Below the pieces are notes generated by a model, which saw nothing but the letters and a program-made list of their open reading frames with translations, ran no database searches and had not been told where the DNA came from. A program made the translations under genes and the position numbers. From Tannerella sp. (GTDB lineage Bacteria > Bacteroidota > Bacteroidia > Bacteroidales > Tannerellaceae): a stretch of 41,346 nt of DNA. Positions 9,152-17,653 of this stretch are shown one piece after another; the first letter of the stretch is position 1; the number at the start of each line of letters is the position of its first letter. Location of the stretch: positions 1 to 41,346 of the forward strand of contig JAITVY010000034.1 in the NCBI GenBank assembly GCA_031285565.1. The letters are read 5' to 3'.

Positions 9152-9434
9152 AACCCCAAACCCCTGAAGGGGCTTTTAGAAAAAAGGTAAAAGAGAAAAA
9201 ACGTATATTTGCAATGATGTTCTTTTTTACCTTTAACCTTAATAAATAATGGCAATCAGTAGTTATTTTAAAAAGTAGTTAGTAGCAAGTAGTTAGTAGT
9301 ATTAAAATTAACTGAGTAATCGAATAATTGAGTTAATAGAATGTTTCGAATTAATCAATTAATCACTAACCATTAATCATCGCCTACAACCTTGAACTTC
9401 GAGGACTACTGATTCATATAATTAAAAATATATT
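9152..9434. other. intergenic region after susD with short hairpin and AT-rich repeats
   Basis: CCCCTGAAGGGG at 9161-9172 followed by CTTTTAG is a short terminator-like stem 10 bases after susD. The rest is AT-rich, with repeated AGTAGTTAGTA units at about 9274-9300 and the inverted copy of the 4104-4124 repeat at 9357-9377. No ORF. A promoter for the oxidoreductase gene may lie here, but no strong box was seen. Confidence 0.35.
9357..9377 (-). repeat. 21-nt inverted repeat, right copy (flanks susCD)
   Basis: Reverse-complement partner of 4104-4124 with 20 of 21 matches. Together they bracket susC and susD in inverted orientation about 5.2 kb apart. Confidence 0.5.
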
Positions 9435-10814
9435 ATGGAACGAAGAAAATTTTTGCGTAATGCTGGTATGTTAGGATTGGCATCTGTCGCCCATAACAAC
9501 ATTTCGGCCGGTGAAGCGGTAACTTCGCAAATAGCATCCCGGAAAGCTGGGATAAAAACGGACGATCGATGGGACGTGATAGTTGTCGGAGGTGGTCCTG
9601 CCGGATGCGCTGCGGCAACTGCAGCAGCACGTGAAGGCGCCAAAGTACTGCTGATAGAAGGAACCGGTGCACTTGGAGGAATGGGAACATCCGGTCTGCT
9701 GAACGCATGGTGTCCTTTCACTGATAAAGAAAAGATCATCTATAAAGGAATTGCTGAAAAAGTCTTCCTGAAATCGAAAAAAGGAGTACCCCATGTGACG
9801 GTCGATGACTGGGTTCCGATTAATACTGAATACCTAAAAGTGGTCTATGATGACCTGGTAATGTCGGAAGGAGTGTCTGTACTGTTTTTTACGACTATGG
9901 CGGCCGTAGAGATGAAACAGAAAGGAGTTGTAGATGCTATAATCGTAGGAAATAAAGCTGGTTTGACAGCTTATAAAGCCAAATTATTTATTGATTGTAC
10001 CGGTGATGGTGATCTGGCGGCATGGGCTGGTGCGGGATTTGAGATTGGTGACGATAAAGGTGCTGTACAGGAAGGTACGCTGTGTTTTGCCCTGTCGAAT
10101 GTGGATCCGTATGAATTTTCATTGATCGGGAACGTTCATTCCAGCCGGAAAGATGGTCCTGTCTATAAAATACTTGAATCGGGGAAATATGACCTTATCA
10201 AGGATAGCCATATCAATGACAAGTATGCTGGCCCCGGTTACTTAGCCTTTAATGCAGGGCATGTTACGGTGGACAGTACCGATCCGGCATCACTTTCATC
10301 GGCAATGATGACAGGCCGCAAGATCGCCAGGCAGTTCCAGGAAGGGCTGGCTGAGTTTGAGCCGAAAACGTTTGCTGCTTCCTATCTGGCAAGTACGGCT
10401 GCTTTGATGGGTATCCGGGAAAGCCGCCGCATAAAATGCGATTATATGTTTACACTTGAAGACTGGCTGGCGCGCCGGGAGTTTGAAGATGGTATCGGGC
10501 GTAACTGCTATTATATTGATGTACATAAAAGCGATGCAACCCATTATCCCCGTTATGGAAAAGGAGAATCGCATGGCATACCTTTCCGAACTCTTCTTCC
10601 GGTAGGATTGAAAAACGTATTTGTTGCCGGACGTTGTATCTCTACCGATCATTATGCACATGGTAGCCTGCGGGTAATGCCGCCCTGCCTGGTGACGGGG
10701 GAAGCAGCCGGAGTAGCAGCCGGGCAGATTTTCAGGTCAGGGAATGTGGATGTCCATAATGTTGATGTATCTAAACTCAGAAGCCGCCTGAAAGAGGTTG
10801 GGCAGTTGTTGTAA
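9435..10814 (+). CDS. secreted FAD-dependent oxidoreductase (FAD_oxidored family)
   Basis: A 459-residue flavoprotein. The N-terminus MERRKFLRNAGMLGLASVAH has twin arginines followed by a hydrophobic stretch, consistent with a Tat signal for export of a folded cofactor protein. The FAD-binding Rossmann motif is at about 47-75 (DVIVVGGGPAGCAAATAAAR, ending with the ribose-binding acidic residue in LLIEG), followed by GALGGMGTSGLLN. A second family motif near the C-terminus (VFVAGRCISTDHYAHGSLRV, then CLVTGEAAGVAAG) closes the FAD site. Members of this family sit in many PULs, but their carbohydrate reaction is usually unproven. It lies between susD and the GH88/105 gene and probably acts on the same sugar or a modified end product. 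Confidence 0.88.
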   Translation: MERRKFLRNAGMLGLASVAHNNISAGEAVTSQIASRKAGIKTDDRWDVIVVGGGPAGCAAATAAAREGAKVLLIEGTGALGGMGTSGLLNAWCPFTDKEKIIYKGIAEKVFLKSKKGVPHVTVDDWVPINTEYLKVVYDDLVMSEGVSVLFFTTMAAVEMKQKGVVDAIIVGNKAGLTAYKAKLFIDCTGDGDLAAWAGAGFEIGDDKGAVQEGTLCFALSNVDPYEFSLIGNVHSSRKDGPVYKILESGKYDLIKDSHINDKYAGPGYLAFNAGHVTVDSTDPASLSSAMMTGRKIARQFQEGLAEFEPKTFAASYLASTAALMGIRESRRIKCDYMFTLEDWLARREFEDGIGRNCYYIDVHKSDATHYPRYGKGESHGIPFRTLLPVGLKNVFVAGRCISTDHYAHGSLRVMPPCLVTGEAAGVAAGQIFRSGNVDVHNVDVSKLRSRLKEVGQLL

Positions 10815-10907
10815 TTGGTTTTCATAAATTGGAAATAAACCGGTAGAAAATATTTAAAAAGTATGTGTATTGATCTGATTAATCGGTGCAGGCTTAAAAA
10901 TATTTTC

Positions 10908-10915
10908 TATCTTTA
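10908..10915 (+). promoter_or_regulatory. promoter -7 box candidate for the GH88/105 gene
   Basis: TATCTTTA fits the Bacteroides TAnnTTTG -7 consensus except the last base. It lies about 93 bases before the start codon in the 194-base gap. No good -33 TTTG is in place, so this is tentative. Confidence 0.3.
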
Positions 10916-11008
10916 CACAAACTATATGAAAATAACAAATATTTATACTTTCCTGGAGATAGGGTGGAGGTATATTTAAAATATGTATTATAATCAAAAT
11001 TTAATATC

Positions 11009-12112
11009 ATGAGTAAGAAACTAATTACACTGTTGCTTTTATTACCGTTTCAATTTTTGTTGGCTCAGGAAAGTACACTGACCGATTTTCCTGCAGGATT
11101 TACACCCGAAGAAGTGGGTAAACGATTAGCCTATCATTTTGTAGACGACAGGCACGACCTTTATTCGGCAAGATGGATCCATTATGCAGAAGTTTGTACC
11201 TGGAACGGAGCTTTAAATTATGCTTTACAGACGAATAATCAGGATCTTCTTAAACTTCTGCAAGATAAGTTTGAGCCTTTCTTTTCAAGGGAAAAAGCAT
11301 TGTTGCCCCCTATGAACCATGTCGATTTCAATATGTTCGGAGGACTGGCTTTGCAACTTTACCAGATAACTAACGATAGGCGGTGTCTGGATTTGGGAAT
11401 GGCCTACGCTGATACCCAGTGGCAAGTGCCGGAGGATGCAAAACTGGAGGAAAAAGCTTTTGCAGACAAAGGATATTCCTGGCAGACTCGTATGTGGATT
11501 GATGATATGTATATGATTACTTTTGTACAGGCCCAGGCATATAAAGTTACCGGCGATTCCAAATATATCGACCGTGCAGCAAGTGAGATGGTGCTTTATT
11601 TAGATGAACTACAACGTCCTAACGGACTTTTCTATCATGCACCGGATGTCCCTTACTATTGGGCGCGGGGAGATGGTTGGATGGCTGTAGGCATGGCAGA
11701 TTTGCTTCGCTTTTTACCTGAAGATCATAAAGACCGTCCACGTATAATGAAAGGCTATCATACGATGATGGAAAGTTTGAAAAAGTACCAACAGCCGAAT
11801 GGACTGTGGAATCAGCTGATTGATGAACCTGATTGCTGGACAGAGACATCCGGATCTGCTATGTTTACCTATGCGTTTATTGTAGGTGTTAAACAGGGTT
11901 GGTTAAATGCTGAAGAATATGGCCCGGCTGCCCGGAAAGCATGGCTGGCGTTAATTCCGTATATTGACGAGCGGAATAATGTAACCGAAGTATGTATCGG
12001 CACGGGTAAGAAGAATGATAAACAGTATTATTACGACCGTCCACGCCTTGCAGGCGATTTTCATGGACAGGCTCCTTATCTATGGTGTACGATTGCTCTT
12101 ATGGAAAAATAA
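11009..12112 (+). CDS. GH88/GH105-type unsaturated glucuronyl/galacturonyl hydrolase
   Basis: A 367-residue glycoside hydrolase with a Sec signal peptide (MSKKLITLLLLLPFQFLLAQ, cleavage near residue 20). The (alpha/alpha)6-barrel family motifs are present: HVDFNMFG (about 104-111, with the Asp equivalent to the first catalytic-site acid of YteR/UGL enzymes), WIDDMYM (about 163-169, catalytic Asp), WARGDGW (218-224) and ETSGSAMF. These enzymes hydrate the 4,5-unsaturated uronic acid that polysaccharide lyases leave at the non-reducing end, acting in the periplasm. No lyase is encoded nearby, so this PUL would depend on lyases elsewhere. It converges with the DUF418 gene, leaving only 7 bases and no terminator between them. 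Confidence 0.92.
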   Translation: MSKKLITLLLLLPFQFLLAQESTLTDFPAGFTPEEVGKRLAYHFVDDRHDLYSARWIHYAEVCTWNGALNYALQTNNQDLLKLLQDKFEPFFSREKALLPPMNHVDFNMFGGLALQLYQITNDRRCLDLGMAYADTQWQVPEDAKLEEKAFADKGYSWQTRMWIDDMYMITFVQAQAYKVTGDSKYIDRAASEMVLYLDELQRPNGLFYHAPDVPYYWARGDGWMAVGMADLLRFLPEDHKDRPRIMKGYHTMMESLKKYQQPNGLWNQLIDEPDCWTETSGSAMFTYAFIVGVKQGWLNAEEYGPAARKAWLALIPYIDERNNVTEVCIGTGKKNDKQYYYDRPRLAGDFHGQAPYLWCTIALMEK

Positions 12113-12119
12113 AAGAGTC

Positions 12120-13298
12120 TTATTTTGCTCCGACCCACGTTCCTTTACGCCATAGATATTCAAGCGGACCTTGCCGGTACCTGGTGAGCCACCAGCGGCT
12201 GAATAACAGTTGTATACAGAATATGCCGATAGCAATTAATATACTTACGGTTGCTCCGGCATATTTGTATAAAGCAAGTCCATACCCGTAATAAATGACA
12301 GCACCCATAATTGATTGTCCGATATAGTTGGTCAAAGTCATCCTGCCGTAAGGAATCAGTAACCGCTGGAATTTATATCCGCCGGATTTAAACCATAACA
12401 AAGTGAAACCTGATATCAGGAATCCCATAAACATAAAATTGGCTAATGAAGGTAATAATATCTCTACAGGCATTTTCATTGCTTTGGATTCAATCATTCC
12501 CGGAATATATGTTTTGCATAGATATAATGGAGCAAAAGCGATAATAGAAAAGATGAACGCTTTTTTCCAGAATTGAACGGATTTGTCGCTTTTTACAAAA
12601 TATTCTTTTCTTCCCAGTAGCATGCCAAACATAAAAAGTGCAGCCGTTTGGAATAGCCTTCCGTTCTCAACCTGCCATAAGTTGCTGTATAACTGTCCGT
12701 CCGATATATTGGAGCGAACAACTTCAAAAAAGTTTCCATTCTGTGTGACAGCTTGTGACAGTTGGGCATATTTCATAAAATAATGGCCGTAACTGGTGAA
12801 GTCAGGATCGATACATGCGTAAACGATTCTTACCAGTTCAGCCGGCTGTAGGAGGCATATGGTTGCTATAATGAAGATCGTACGGTTCTTGAGTCCGGAA
12901 ACCGGTATTAAAATGAGACCAACAACAGCATATAGGAGTAAAATATCTCCATTGTAGAATAAGGCGTGAAACTGTGAAAACAGTGCTAATAACAACATAC
13001 GCCATGCAAATCTTGCCCTGTAGTCGTAGCCTCGTGCCTGCGCATTCCGAAATTGAATATAGAAACTAAAACCAAATAGTAATGAGAAGGTAGCATACGC
13101 TTTACCTGCCAATAAAAAGAAGGTTGTATTCCATACAATTTTATCTAAGGCATTTAACCATGCAGGCATATTTTCCGGTATAAAAAACAAATTGTAATGT
13201 TCCAGGTTATGTAATAAAACAATAGCTAGCAGGGCAAAACCTCGCAGAGAATCAACGACATCGAGCCTGTCCCTTTTGATTGCAATATGATTAGTCAT
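12120..13298 (-). CDS. DUF418 (YeiB-like) multi-pass membrane protein
   Basis: A 392-residue inner-membrane protein of the DUF418/YeiB group. The family opening is present (DRLDVVDSLRGFALLAIVLL, about residues 9-28), then several hydrophobic segments, then the C-terminal DUF418 signature (GRMTLTNYIGQSIMG, then QGPLEYLWRKGTW). The fold is distantly related to membrane acyltransferases, but no reaction is established. The SWIM protein gene ends 75 bases upstream on the same strand and may be co-transcribed. Confidence 0.9.
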   Translation of the reverse strand: MTNHIAIKRDRLDVVDSLRGFALLAIVLLHNLEHYNLFFIPENMPAWLNALDKIVWNTTFFLLAGKAYATFSLLFGFSFYIQFRNAQARGYDYRARFAWRMLLLALFSQFHALFYNGDILLLYAVVGLILIPVSGLKNRTIFIIATICLLQPAELVRIVYACIDPDFTSYGHYFMKYAQLSQAVTQNGNFFEVVRSNISDGQLYSNLWQVENGRLFQTAALFMFGMLLGRKEYFVKSDKSVQFWKKAFIFSIIAFAPLYLCKTYIPGMIESKAMKMPVEILLPSLANFMFMGFLISGFTLLWFKSGGYKFQRLLIPYGRMTLTNYIGQSIMGAVIYYGYGLALYKYAGATVSILIAIGIFCIQLLFSRWWLTRYRQGPLEYLWRKGTWVGAK

Positions 13299-13373
13299 TA
13301 GGATTTATGGTTTATGAATCAAGTGCGCAAAGGTATAAAAAAATTAGAAACTGCTCTTAAGTCACTTAAACTA

Positions 13374-15062
13374 CTAAAGTCCTCCCAGTTCTTCCATCAT
13401 AGCACGCCGGTTGGAATATATTTTCCTGAATTGAGAAACAATTTCAGCAACCACTTTTGTTCCTCCTGGGTAGGTTTTCATCCTTTTCAATATCCGGCCT
13501 ATATATTGGTAATGGTCTCTTCCCATATTCATTTCGGCATAATCGAATATTTTGGAATGATATAATTCCAGGATTCTTTCCGGATACAGTGGTTTCAGAT
13601 GCTCTTCATAACTTTCCGCCGAGTTATAGTTTTTATTCAGATGCATATGCTTCTCATAAAAATCCATCAATTTATCCCAGTATTTTTCTTCTATATAGAT
13701 TTGTGCCAATACATGGGCATGTATATATTGTTTGCTTTTCTCTGCAAGAACCAAAAAGTTATCCAGATAGGAAGTCCATTGGTCTGAAGGAACCGTGTTT
13801 TTTAGGATATGGAAATATTTCATGCTATCTCTTCCTGTGATAAACAGATTTTCTGCCAGTTGTATTACATTTTCTTTTTGACCTGTCTTTTGATAAATCG
13901 ATAGCTTTTGATCTTTCCAGTCACAGGCAGTTCCGGGATGATTTTCTTTTTCCGCCAATTTGATCCCCTCATCAATTAAAGGAAGGGCTTCCTGGTATGC
14001 TTTATTTTCGATTAATTTTTCTAAACGGATTTTTCTTATTTCCGGGAGATATAGATATTGACTTATCACTGATTCTACTTCCTCTTGCCGGCCGGCATTT
14101 TTAAGAAGATCAATTTTGGATATCACCAATGAACCTGACCGGAAAGAATCCGGTTCAACTTGCAATGTTTCATCAATAATTTTGATTGCGCTTTCAACAT
14201 CAGTAGTTTTTAAGCTGATCAGGAAAAGTAATCCATTTAGATCAGCCAAATCATAATTCTCATAATTCTCGTTCTTAATCATCACGCCTATTTCATCCAT
14301 CATTGAGGCCAGTAATTCCCCGGATGCATTATTTTCTATAATGCCGGTAAGAATTTCTGAAGCTTCCTGGCATACACCGCCTAAGGATCCGTCATAATCC
14401 TGGAATTCTTCATATTCTTCACCGATATTTTTAATGATTTGTAGTAGCATTGAGGCCGCTTCTTCCGGACAATCATGGTTGACCAGATATCTTGATTTCT
14501 CAATAAAGACGTTCAAATTATCGGCAATATCATCTGCTTCTGAAGAGTGGCCATATCGATCGTAAGAAGAGTTGCGAGCCTTAAAGCATTTCTGAATTTC
14601 TTTTGTATGCTCCTTCGGCAATTTGTTTTTCTTTTTAGGATGAAATTGGGATTCCAGCTCCTGGTAAAATCCTTGGTGTTCTTTTGCATATTTGGATAGG
14701 AAATCTACAATTTCCTTTTTTCCTGTATATTGCAAAAGGTCGGAAATCTCTTGTTGTTCAGGAGTAGGAAGATTTTCAATCGTTACCGGATGATCTTTCC
14801 TGTTCTCCCTGATATACAAAAGGAAGGCTACCACATGTTTGCAAATATCCCCATAGTCATACGGACAATCGCAATCCCAGGAAACAATGTCATCGCCATT
14901 TAATTCAACTTCCACATGGTAATAATCCGAACCTTCAATTTCGGCAGACCATTTATCGGGATATTCATGTTCAACATTTTCAATCAAATCATTTTCATAA
15001 TAATCTTCTCCCCTGGTAAGGATTGAATGGGGAACGTTATTTTCAAAATTTTGTAGTTTCAT
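13374..15062 (-). CDS. SWIM zinc-finger protein with helical repeats
   Basis: A 562-residue protein. The ATG at 15062 is preferred over an in-frame TTG at 15077 because the family usually begins at MKLxNFE. A SWIM-type zinc finger is at about 62-76 (WDCDCPYDYGDICKH; ligands Cys64, Cys66, Cys74, His76). The remaining 480 residues are helical and TPR-like (GTACDWKDQKLSIYQKTGQ, AHVLAQIYIEEKYWDKLMDF). Proteins of this type are common in Bacteroidetes and have no fixed function; SWIM fingers generally bind nucleic acid or protein. It sits immediately beside the hipBA scar, which starts 18 bases upstream of its ATG. Confidence 0.85.
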   Translation of the reverse strand: MKLQNFENNVPHSILTRGEDYYENDLIENVEHEYPDKWSAEIEGSDYYHVEVELNGDDIVSWDCDCPYDYGDICKHVVAFLLYIRENRKDHPVTIENLPTPEQQEISDLLQYTGKKEIVDFLSKYAKEHQGFYQELESQFHPKKKNKLPKEHTKEIQKCFKARNSSYDRYGHSSEADDIADNLNVFIEKSRYLVNHDCPEEAASMLLQIIKNIGEEYEEFQDYDGSLGGVCQEASEILTGIIENNASGELLASMMDEIGVMIKNENYENYDLADLNGLLFLISLKTTDVESAIKIIDETLQVEPDSFRSGSLVISKIDLLKNAGRQEEVESVISQYLYLPEIRKIRLEKLIENKAYQEALPLIDEGIKLAEKENHPGTACDWKDQKLSIYQKTGQKENVIQLAENLFITGRDSMKYFHILKNTVPSDQWTSYLDNFLVLAEKSKQYIHAHVLAQIYIEEKYWDKLMDFYEKHMHLNKNYNSAESYEEHLKPLYPERILELYHSKIFDYAEMNMGRDHYQYIGRILKRMKTYPGGTKVVAEIVSQFRKIYSNRRAMMEELGGL

Positions 15063-15079
15063 ATGCACAAATTGCAATT

Positions 15080-15290
15080 TTACTTGATCCTATTCTCTTT
15101 TACTAATGTGTTTACTTTTTCGATAATCAGCTTTGACTGTTGCCTATTAAGACCTATATTTCCGGTTACAATCATCATATCCAACTCCAGCACGTTTGGT
15201 AAAAGCTTTTTGGGTATACTCTAACTTTCTTTCTTTAACTCTTTTGGCAATGCCTTTGAGTATTTTTTTACTCTATTTCTTACATCAATC
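15080..15290 (-). pseudogene. hipBA deletion scar: hipB fragment fused to the hipA 3' end
   Basis: On the minus strand, about 15280-15173 translates as KILKGIAKRVKERKLEYTQK and AFTKRAGVGYD, matching HipB at 16839-17156 (ILKGIAERVKERRLEHDLTQ, AFAKRAGVGYD). From 15181 down to 15080 the sequence instead translates as MIVTGNIGLNRQQSKLIIEK and VNTLVKENRIK-stop, matching the HipA C-terminus (MIVAENIGLNKQRSKQVIEE, VSTLVKENKIK). The switch occurs at CATCATATC (15173-15181), which is also present in hipA (15848-15856) and hipB (17021-17029). So a second hipBA copy lost about 1.2 kb by recombination between these 9-bp matches. The hipB reading frame ends soon after the junction. Not functional. Confidence 0.85.
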
Positions 15291-15302
15291 AAAGATGTAC
15301 AA

Positions 15303-15659
15303 TTATAATTCAGAATCATTACTCAACAATTTAGCTGTGTTTAATAGCTTTTCTCTCACATCTTCATCAAAACGATTCAAATCCTCTTGAGTTAAAATAT
15401 TGTCGAGAAAAAGTCCCACAAGAACAATAAAATACCTTGACCCTCTTAAATCGTCGTATCGCTTTGCAATATGTTTATCAAAGGATTTAACGTTCTTGTA
15501 GAGATTCAAATATGCTTCATGTGGGCTTTTACATTCCTGTCCTTGGTTAGAAATAGACTTTTCTATTTCCTCAAGGAATCGGGCACATTCCATTTGCAGG
15601 GAGTTCTCAATCAGTTCTCTTGCAATCTTTTTTTGACTTTTAGATAATTCTATAAACAT
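15303..15659 (-). CDS. small helical protein of unknown function (118 aa)
   Basis: Not recognised. The 118 residues are predicted helical: a basic N-terminus (MFIELSKSQKKIARELIENS), a charged middle, then YFIVLVGLFLDNILTQEDLN and an acidic end. No signal peptide. It lies between the hipBA scar and the intact hipBA pair on the same strand, 95 bases downstream of hipA, and may belong to that transcription unit or to the duplication that produced two hipBA copies. Confidence 0.65.
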   Translation of the reverse strand: MFIELSKSQKKIARELIENSLQMECARFLEEIEKSISNQGQECKSPHEAYLNLYKNVKSFDKHIAKRYDDLRGSRYFIVLVGLFLDNILTQEDLNRFDEDVREKLLNTAKLLSNDSEL

Positions 15660-15754
15660 GGCCCTTAAAAATTAAATTTAGCATTGGAAACAGTTGTTCG
15701 AAATTTCCGAATAACTGAAAATGTGTAAAAAATATATGATTCTTCATTGTCCTA

Positions 15755-16846
15755 TCACTTGATTTTATTCTCCTTAACCAATGTGCTTACTTCTTCAATG
15801 ACTTGTTTTGACCGTTGCTTATTAAGGCCTATATTTTCGGCTACAATCATCATATCATTGATAGTCGGATCACCATTGTTATTTACTGTTGTTGTGTGAA
15901 AACCATTAAAACCATTACTCGGCAAAAGATCATAAGCCGGAGATAATCTCCATTCCCTGTTAACTAACTGGAATGAAAAGTTTTTTGCATGGTCATCCCT
16001 GTTTTTAATAGCAACGTTAAACACCATCAAACGGAAAAGGGCATATACTTCCTCCATGTTTTTAGTAAGCACATGGCATAGTTTCAATAAAGATTCATAG
16101 TCCAGGCTTGGCTCCCGGTAATTTGCACCTAACAATCCTGCTGCACTTACTGTATGAACTTTTCCCTGCGGGGTTCTATCAAATCGTTCTACGCCAAAGA
16201 ACTTTCCTTCAAGTAACTTCGTTTCGGGCATATTGATTCCGCACTTTTTTGCAAGCAAAGAATATTCGTATTCTATTCGTCCGGTATTGGCCGGATCAAT
16301 CGTTGCTTTGAATTTAACCAGCCACTCTTTACCATCTATTTCTACAAAGACCTTTGGCCGTGCTCCACCCGGAGAGCCACCGTATTTATAAAGTGTATCG
16401 AGGGAACCGCCATCGTAATCCGTAGTCAGTATCTTTTCAGCATCTGCAGCAAGTTTATCGAAGTTAATAATCTCATCGGCAGTTGATTCACTATAATCCG
16501 GCCTATATTCTAAAGCACCTCGTCCGGTATTACCTACTAAAGCCAATCTTTGAAGAATCGTTAGTCTTACCGGATCAACACCTTTACTTCTAAGATATCT
16601 ATCTAATATAAGATTTCCCCAACCATCAGGTAAACTGTCATCAAATACACCAAAGCCACCATTAAACGGAGTGCGTTTTGCTATAAATACTTCTGACTTA
16701 AAGGGAAGATTAAAAGGGGAAATAGAATCACCAGTTGTTAGATAAGCCGAATCATATTCAAAAGCGCAAAAAGCATCACGAGTCAGGGCCATTCGTCCGA
16801 CTTTTACTCCATTCATAAAGACTTCAATAACCTTAACTTCATTCAT
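15755..16846 (-). CDS. hipA: HipA-family serine/threonine kinase toxin
   Basis: A 363-residue HipA-like kinase, the toxin of a type II toxin-antitoxin pair. E. coli HipA phosphorylates glutamyl-tRNA synthetase and causes growth arrest; the target here is unknown. The N-terminal subdomain is at 1-110 (VFMNGVKVGRMALTRDAFCA, SLPDGWGNLILDRYL). The phosphate-binding loop KYGGSPGGARPK is near 154-165 and includes Ser158, aligned with the inhibitory autophosphorylation site. The catalytic segment NRDDHAKNFSF has Asp284 as the likely catalytic base, and the metal ligand is in SPAYDLLPS (Asp306). It overlaps hipB by 8 bases. All key residues are present, so it should be active. Confidence 0.92.
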   Translation of the reverse strand: MNEVKVIEVFMNGVKVGRMALTRDAFCAFEYDSAYLTTGDSISPFNLPFKSEVFIAKRTPFNGGFGVFDDSLPDGWGNLILDRYLRSKGVDPVRLTILQRLALVGNTGRGALEYRPDYSESTADEIINFDKLAADAEKILTTDYDGGSLDTLYKYGGSPGGARPKVFVEIDGKEWLVKFKATIDPANTGRIEYEYSLLAKKCGINMPETKLLEGKFFGVERFDRTPQGKVHTVSAAGLLGANYREPSLDYESLLKLCHVLTKNMEEVYALFRLMVFNVAIKNRDDHAKNFSFQLVNREWRLSPAYDLLPSNGFNGFHTTTVNNNGDPTINDMMIVAENIGLNKQRSKQVIEEVSTLVKENKIK

Positions 16847-17156
16847 TTCGTGATCCTCTCTTTCTTTTCTTTGCTTCCTTTGTTTTCAATAAATCATCTA
16901 TGCTTTGATATGATTTTTTTGTGAATAGATCTATAAAACCATCTACATCATCCAATGCAATAGCACATAACACAAGATTATGAAGTGTAATCTCTCCTGT
17001 ATTTTCAAACTTGCGATAAGCATCATATCCAACTCCAGCTCGTTTAGCAAAAGCTTTTTGGGTCAAGTCATGTTCCAACCTTCTTTCTTTAACTCTTTCA
17101 GCAATGCCTTTGAGTATTGAATCGGGAGTCTTGCTTATAATTGTGTTAATATCCAT
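16839..17156 (-). CDS. hipB: HipB-like XRE-family antitoxin and autorepressor
   Basis: A 105-residue XRE helix-turn-helix protein (RRLEHDLTQKAFAKRAGVGY, DAYRKFENTGEITLHNLV, about residues 28-66). It has a basic C-terminal tail (KTKEAKKRKRGSRNE) and is longer than E. coli HipB. It precedes and overlaps hipA, the standard antitoxin-toxin order. It should neutralise HipA and repress the operon through the operator-like repeats at 17190-17240. A fragment of a second copy survives at about 15173-15280. Confidence 0.9.
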   Translation of the reverse strand: MDINTIISKTPDSILKGIAERVKERRLEHDLTQKAFAKRAGVGYDAYRKFENTGEITLHNLVLCAIALDDVDGFIDLFTKKSYQSIDDLLKTKEAKKRKRGSRNE

Positions 17157-17189
17157 GATTATATTATCGTAAATGCAGTTATTGTGTCT

Positions 17190-17240
17190 TTTGGCGCAAT
17201 TACAAAGATAGAAATAATTAATTGTATTGGCAATAACAAT
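17190..17240 (-). promoter_or_regulatory. hipBA promoter with operator-like palindrome
   Basis: On the minus strand a TTG is followed, after 20 bases, by TATCTTTG (17203-17210), a close match to the Bacteroides promoter. The -33 side overlaps an imperfect palindrome (ATTGTATTGGCAATAACAAT, 17221-17240), and a related TTGGCGCAAT lies at about 17191-17200. These are reasonable HipB operator candidates for autoregulation. Confidence 0.5.
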
Positions 17241-17653
17241 AGTATGAAAATAAGAATAATAGAATCTGTAATAATTGGATTACCAAATCCATTTAATTTT
17301 CATTAAACGATGAAGATGAGGTCATTTAGACTCAAAAATATTTATGCCTAGTTCCACAACTTTTCGGGGTGATCCACTATTTTGCCTTTTTTGTATGTTT
17401 CAGAGATTTGCTTTGTTTTTCGATTTTTATCAGTGCGGCTGAAGGCAGCAGAACCTGCCATTTAACCGCCTGAATATCTCTGTTTTGCAAATTTCAAAAA
17501 TCGTTAGGTACACGAATAAGTCACGATTTTAACACTCCGTTTTGCATCGCTTTGCTGAGTGGTTTGTAAAGGCAAAGGTAAGGATAATATTCCATATCCG
17601 GTATTGAACACTACCAAATATTAGAAAATCGATGAAATAAATACCAGGGCTCC
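17241..17653. other. gene-poor stretch; probable left boundary zone of the mobile element
   Basis: No convincing gene. It holds a 37-codon minus-strand ORF (17348-17461, MAGSAAFSRTDKNRKTKQIS...), which looks like a remnant or chance ORF, and several GTTTTGCA-like words near 17480-17555. It separates the hipBA region from the last gene of the defence operon. Which bases form the attachment site cannot be decided without the right-hand end. Confidence 0.35.

Noticed and set aside
17348..17461. 37-codon minus-strand ORF (MAGSAAFSRTDKNRK...)
   Set aside because: Too short, no family recognised, no promoter or neighbour logic; possibly a remnant of element-end sequence.
17480..17560. GTTTTGCA/TTTTGCATC words as an integrase attachment core
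   Set aside because: Such words are frequent in AT-rich DNA; without the right junction or an empty site none can be chosen.
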